Origin: an uncultured Clostridia bacterium
GTDB taxonomy: Bacteria > Bacillota > Clostridia > Oscillospirales > Acutalibacteraceae
Direction of reading: 5' to 3'
NCBI GenBank assembly: GCA_947168785.1
Contig: CAMVNL010000068.1
Coordinates: 1-8,681, forward strand
Length of the DNA: 8,681 nt
In this document: positions 5,939 to 8,681 of the stretch, in pieces
How the letters are laid out: each line of letters begins with the position of its first letter
How positions within the stretch are numbered: the first letter of the stretch is position 1
Translations under genes and position numbers: made by a program
The notes under the pieces: model-generated
The model's input: the letters and a program-made list of their open reading frames with translations, nothing else
Told to the model about the DNA's origin: nothing
Databases searched by the model: none

Positions 5939-5947
5939 TGGTATCAT
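5939..5947 (+). promoter_or_regulatory. Probable extended -10 promoter of the winged-helix gene
   Basis: TGGTATCAT gives a TGn extended -10 with TATCAT. No good -35 is found 16-18 bp upstream, so the call rests on the -10 region and its position 35 nt before the start codon. Confidence 0.45.
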
Positions 5948-5952
5948 ATATG

Positions 5953-5977
5953 CCGGGCCACGTTCGGCCCGGAGGTG
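5953..5977 (+). promoter_or_regulatory. Leader hairpin overlapping the ribosome binding site of the winged-helix gene
   Basis: CCGGGCC (5953-5959) and GGCCCGG (5966-5972) form a 7-bp GC-only stem. The ribosome binding site GGAGGTG (5971-5977) shares its first two G bases with the stem, so folding would partly hide it. Confidence 0.6.
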
Positions 5978-5981
5978 TGAT

Positions 5982-6353
5982 ATGAAATCGGAATCCTTTA
6001 TCGCCGTTTACGACTGGATGCTGGAGGACCTGCCGCTGAACTGCCGCGAGGCCATGCTCTTTGCCGTCATCTACAGCTTTTCTGAGCGCGGCGGCGGCTT
6101 CTCGGGCGGGCAGGCCTACCTGGCCCGCCGCCTGAAGATCGCCCGGCAGACGGTCAATGAAACCCTGCGGAAGCTGACAAAGGAAAATCTCGTCCTGAAA
6201 CAGGATATCTCCAGATACGGCGTCCGTTACTACGTCTATACCGTCAACCGGGCGGCCCTCGCCGCAAAGGTCGGCGCCAGGCTGCCGGAGCCCGCCCCGC
6301 CCGCGCCCGAACCGATCCGCGAGGAATGGCGGACCAACGGCCTGATCGTGTAA
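5982..6353 (+). CDS. Small winged helix-turn-helix DNA-binding protein
   Basis: The 123-residue protein has one domain of about 95 residues. SFIAVYDWML (5-14) is followed by a helical AMLFAVIYSFSERGG segment, GGQAYLARRLKIARQTVNETLRKL as the helix-turn-helix (about 42-65) and an aromatic wing. This pattern is shared with the N-terminal domain of phage and plasmid replication-initiation and replisome-organiser proteins common in Clostridia (family knowledge). The usual longer C-terminal part is absent: a Pro/Glu-rich linker (about 100-111) leads to a short tail. The strong GGAGGTG site, 4 nt before the ATG, fixes the start. Three dyads follow the gene, so it could regulate itself or pheA. The frame stays open for 55 codons beyond the TAA stop, so this may be a shortened version of a longer gene. 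Confidence 0.75.
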   Translation: MKSESFIAVYDWMLEDLPLNCREAMLFAVIYSFSERGGGFSGGQAYLARRLKIARQTVNETLRKLTKENLVLKQDISRYGVRYYVYTVNRAALAAKVGARLPEPAPPAPEPIREEWRTNGLIV

Positions 6354-6409
6354 CGCCTTCTTCCGGCTGTAAAAAAACACGGCAGACCATACCGGAAACC
6401 GGACCGCCC

Positions 6410-6495
6410 CCATGCAGGAAACATGACGGGGTTGTCAGAAAAACCGACAGAACCATGCAGGAAACATGACAAGGTCTGTCAGAAAAACCGACAGA
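6410..6495 (+). repeat. Direct repeat, two copies of 43-44 nt
   Basis: Both copies start with CCATGCAGGAAACATGAC (6410 and 6453) and end with TGTCAGAAAAACCGACAGA (6433 and 6477), joined by a variable GGGGT or AAGGTC linker. The period is not a multiple of three. Confidence 0.9.
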
Positions 6496-6515
6496 CTCCG
6501 TCAGAAAATCTGACA
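6434..6515 (+). promoter_or_regulatory. Three 16-mer dyads, possible operators upstream of pheA
   Basis: GTCAGAAAAACCGACA occurs at 6434-6449 and 6478-6493, and GTCAGAAAATCTGACA at 6500-6515; each has inverted GTC/GAC ends. The last contains the perfect dyad GTCAGA-AAA-TCTGAC and overlaps the predicted pheA -35. Spacings of 44 and 22 bp are close to whole helical turns, so the sites would lie on one face of the DNA. Confidence 0.55.
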
Positions 6516-6538
6516 CAATAATATATAGATAAAATAAT
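6510..6538 (+). promoter_or_regulatory. Probable promoter of the pheA-aroB operon
   Basis: -35 CTGACA (6510-6515), a 17-bp spacer and -10 AATAAT (6533-6538), each one base from consensus, in an AT-rich stretch. Alternative -10 positions exist in the same stretch. Confidence 0.55.
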
Positions 6539-6603
6539 AAATAATAAATAGATAAGAGAGAGGGGCGCTCCCCCTCCCCTGATTCACAGAAAGGAACGTC
6601 AGC

Positions 6604-7701
6604 ATGAACGATTTGGAAAAGGCAAGGGAACAGATCACCCGGATCGACAAAGAAATGGCCGCGCTGTTCGAGCAGCGTATGAACGCCGCCGAGACCATCG
6701 GCCTGTATAAAAAGGAAAAGGCGCTGGCCATCAAGGACGCGGAGCGGGAGGCCCAGCTCATCGATCAGAACGTGAAGCTGATCGCCTCCGACGCGGTGCG
6801 CCCCTACTATATCCGCTTTCTGGAAAACATGTTCTCACTTTCCAGCGACTACCAGCGGGGCATCATCGGCGGCATGAAGATCGCCTTCAGCGGCACTCGG
6901 GGCGCTTTTGCGGACGCGGCAGCTGGGCGGATGTTCCCCGGGGCGGAGAACGTGGCCTATGCCAATTTTGAGGAGGCCTACCGGGCGGTGGAAAACGGCG
7001 ACTGCGACGCGGCGGTGCTGCCCATCGAAAACAGCTACGAGGGCGAGGTCGGCGCGGTGCTGGACCTGCTCTTCACCGGCCACCTGTATATCAACCGGGT
7101 GTTCAGCCTGCCGGTGCGCCACTGCCTGCTGGCGAAAAAGGGCGCCACGCTGGACGGGATCAAAACCGTGGTCAGCCATCCCCAGGCGCTGGCCCAGTGC
7201 GCGGCGTATATCGGTTCCCACGGCTTTGCCGCCCGCAGCAGCACCAACACGGCGCTGGCGGCAAAGGAAGTCAGCGAGGGGGAGGACCTGACCGTGGCCG
7301 CCGTCGGCTCCGCCGAGAACGCGGCCCTCTTCGGGCTGGAGATATTGGAGAACGGGATCAACGATTCCGCCAACAACGCTACCCGTTTCGCCGCCCTCTC
7401 CCGGGCGCAGAACCTGACGGGCTTCAAAAAACAGGACGAGCGGGACACCTTCATTTTAGTGTTCACCGTGCGCAACCAGGCGGGTTCGCTGGCGCAGATG
7501 CTGAATATCCTCGGCTCCCACGGCTACAACATGCGCAGCCTCCACTCCCGCCCCATGAAGAACTTACAGTGGAACTACTATTTCTACATCGAGGCAGAGG
7601 GGAACGTGAACAACCAGAACGGCCGGGATATGTTACAGGAGATGAACGCCGTCTGCGCCCAACTCAAGCTGGCGGGCACGTTCCGGGAGGAGAAGGAATA
7701 A
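6604..7701 (+). CDS. pheA: Bifunctional chorismate mutase/prephenate dehydratase
   Basis: The 365-residue protein (E. coli PheA is 386) turns chorismate into prephenate and then phenylpyruvate for phenylalanine synthesis. Residues 1-85 are an AroQ-type mutase; R8, R25, K36, D45, R48 and Q84 line up with the E. coli active-site residues R11, R28, K39, D48, R51 and Q88. Residues 91-270 are the dehydratase, with SGTRGAFA (96-103), PIENSYEGEVG (140-150) and the catalytic NATRF (258-262). Residues 281-360 are an ACT domain for phenylalanine feedback: AGSLAQ (293-298) matches the GALV motif and HSRP (314-317) the ESRP motif with His for Glu. The AAAGGA site 9-10 nt before the ATG supports the start. 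It overlaps aroB by one base. Confidence 0.97.
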   Translation: MNDLEKAREQITRIDKEMAALFEQRMNAAETIGLYKKEKALAIKDAEREAQLIDQNVKLIASDAVRPYYIRFLENMFSLSSDYQRGIIGGMKIAFSGTRGAFADAAAGRMFPGAENVAYANFEEAYRAVENGDCDAAVLPIENSYEGEVGAVLDLLFTGHLYINRVFSLPVRHCLLAKKGATLDGIKTVVSHPQALAQCAAYIGSHGFAARSSTNTALAAKEVSEGEDLTVAAVGSAENAALFGLEILENGINDSANNATRFAALSRAQNLTGFKKQDERDTFILVFTVRNQAGSLAQMLNILGSHGYNMRSLHSRPMKNLQWNYYFYIEAEGNVNNQNGRDMLQEMNAVCAQLKLAGTFREEKE

Positions 7702-8681
7702 TGGCGGAGGTAGCACGGCGCCCTGCGCCGTCTGAATGCGGAATGCGGAATGCGGAATGCGGAGAGGCAAAGTCGGAAGTCGGAAGTCGGAAGTCGGAAG
7801 TCTCCCGGCGGCCAGGCGCCGTTGATGGCGGTAATGTGCTTCACGTGGGCGGGGCTCCGGCGGCGGAGGGGTACGATATCGTCATCGAACCCGGCGCGCT
7901 GCACAGGGCAGGTGAGCTGCTGGACCTTGACCGCAGGGTGATGATCGTCACCGACGGGGGCGTGCCCGCCGGGTACGCGCAGGCGCTGGCCGCCCAATGC
8001 CGCGAAGCCCATATTTTTACTGTATCGCAGGGGGAGGAGAGCAAAAGCCTGCCCCAGATGTCCGCTATCCTGTCGGAGATGCTCCGGCTGGGCTTTGCCC
8101 GGGGCGACTGCGTGGCCGCGGTGGGCGGCGGCGTCCCCGGGGATCTGGCGGCCTTTACCGCCTCCTGCTATATGCGGGGCGTGGATTTCTACAACCTGCC
8201 CACCACCCTCCTGTCGCAGGTGGATTCCTCCGTGGGGGGCAAGGCGGCGGTGAACCTGGACGGCGTGAAAAACGCCGTGGGGGCCTTCTGGTTCCCGAAA
8301 AAAGTGGTCATCGACCCGGATCTGCTGGCCACCCTTGACCGCCGTCTGCTGGCGGCGGGGCTGGCGGAGGCCGTCAAAATGGCCGCCACGCTGGATGCGG
8401 ACCTGCTGACGCTGATCGAAAACAGCCGCGACCTTGCCGCCGACCTGCCGGAGATCATCTTCCGCAGCGTGGGCCTGAAAAAAGACGTGGTGGAGCAGGA
8501 CCCCTATGAAAAGGGCCTGCGGCGGGTGCTCAACTTCGGCCTCACCGTGGGCCACGCCATCGAAAGCGCGGAGGAAGGCCGTTTCTATCACGGCGAGTGC
8601 GTGGCTATGGGCATGGTCCCCTTCTGCGGCGACGGCCTGCGGGACCGGCTGAAAGGGATATTGGAAAAATACGGCCTGCCC
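7701..8681 (+). CDS. aroB: 3-dehydroquinate synthase, 3' end outside window
   Basis: 327 residues are visible of the enzyme that converts DAHP to 3-dehydroquinate, the second shikimate step. GGGVPGD (142-148), PTTLLSQVDSSVGGK (167-181), K190-N191, AEAVK (222-226), K260, R274, N278, H285 and H297 match the conserved NAD, substrate and metal sites. The position of the first zinc-binding His in the usual NFGHTxGHAIE motif is Leu281 (CTC), a major departure. The start is the ATG overlapping the pheA stop (TAATG) with a strong GGAGGAGAAGGA site inside the pheA end. This gives about 45 residues before the normal AroB N-terminus (near NVLHV, 45-49), encoded by a REP-like palindrome and two 7-nt repeat arrays that stay in frame. 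A GTG at 7836 is a possible native start but lacks a clear ribosome binding site. Confidence 0.93.
   Translation, partial: MAEVARRPAPSECGMRNAECGEAKSEVGSRKSEVSRRPGAVDGGNVLHVGGAPAAEGYDIVIEPGALHRAGELLDLDRRVMIVTDGGVPAGYAQALAAQCREAHIFTVSQGEESKSLPQMSAILSEMLRLGFARGDCVAAVGGGVPGDLAAFTASCYMRGVDFYNLPTTLLSQVDSSVGGKAAVNLDGVKNAVGAFWFPKKVVIDPDLLATLDRRLLAAGLAEAVKMAATLDADLLTLIENSRDLAADLPEIIFRSVGLKKDVVEQDPYEKGLRRVLNFGLTVGHAIESAEEGRFYHGECVAMGMVPFCGDGLRDRLKGILEKYGLP
7710..7731 (+). repeat. REP-like palindrome inside the aroB reading frame
   Basis: Same GTAGC head and GGCGC/GCGCC arms as the copies near 2762-3052, and the reverse complement of the one at 3031-3052. It is translated as residues 4-11 of the predicted AroB. 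Confidence 0.85.
7734..7802 (+). repeat. Two 7-nt tandem arrays inside the aroB reading frame
   Basis: GAATGCG occurs four times (7734-7761), then after nine bases AGTCGGA four times plus a partial unit (7771-7802). The arrays start two bases after the palindrome and are open in the aroB frame. Confidence 0.9.

Larger units (their letters stand above)
5285..5981. other. Long intergenic region of repeats, one terminator and a possible small gene
   Basis: Of these 697 nt, 5304-5415 is an imperfect inverted repeat built from AAAGTTG heptamers, 5463-5648 is a possible small ORF, 5677-5707 is a terminator, 5708-5743 is an AATGCGG heptamer array, 5799-5817 is a degenerate REP-like palindrome, and 5939-5977 carries the promoter and leader of the winged-helix gene. 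About 5820-5935 shows nothing I can name. Confidence 0.7.

Noticed and set aside
7701..7831. ATGGCGG at 7701-7707 and 7825-7831 as a target-site duplication flanking an inserted repeat block
   Set aside because: Removing the block would put the downstream aroB sequence out of frame with the start, and a 7-bp GC-rich match is easily due to chance.
7584..8591. Long minus-strand open frame opposite the pheA end and aroB
   Set aside because: The opposite strand encodes recognisable PheA and AroB motifs throughout; this frame includes translated repeats and no known domain.

Overview
The window reads as chromosomal DNA from a GC-rich member of the Clostridia, most like the Oscillospiraceae/Ruminococcaceae of gut or rumen. 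This is an inference from the gene content, strong AGGAGG-type ribosome binding sites, sigma-A-type promoters with 17-bp spacers, and intergenic DNA packed with short palindromic and 7-nt tandem repeats. No phage, plasmid, transposase, CRISPR, tRNA or rRNA gene is visible.

The left part (1-3762) is on the minus strand. In transcription order it holds an endonuclease/exonuclease/phosphatase-family protein (3049-3762), a repeat-rich gap (2621-3048), a ceramidase-like hydrolase with its own strong promoter (1157-2620), a DUF805-type membrane protein with three C-terminal VYGPP repeats (386-973), and an overlapping radical SAM enzyme that runs off the left edge (1-399).

The right part (3917-8681) is on the plus strand and centres on aromatic amino acid synthesis. 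It holds a stand-alone TrpB2-type tryptophan synthase beta chain (3917-5284), a 697-nt gap with repeats and a terminator, a small winged-helix DNA-binding protein (5982-6353), a cluster of 16-mer dyads leading into a promoter, a bifunctional chorismate mutase/prephenate dehydratase (6604-7701), and 3-dehydroquinate synthase (from 7701, cut by the right edge). The last two overlap by one base (TAATG) and are probably translationally coupled. AroB feeds the chorismate pool, PheA draws on it for phenylalanine, and TrpB makes tryptophan from indole; no trpA is present.

The two halves meet at a divergent promoter pair (3818-3882) whose two -35 boxes are the two arms of one dyad.

The most interesting points are: (1) the VYGPP-repeat membrane protein overlapping a radical SAM gene, which could be an enzyme-substrate pair; (2) an AroB in which the histidine expected as a zinc ligand is leucine, and whose first ~45 residues are translated from a palindromic repeat plus 7-nt repeats; (3) three 16-bp dyads spaced 44 and 22 bp apart between a DNA-binding protein gene and pheA, also readable as in-frame codons past the stop of that gene; and (4) repeat elements that supply the stop codons or ends of several genes.
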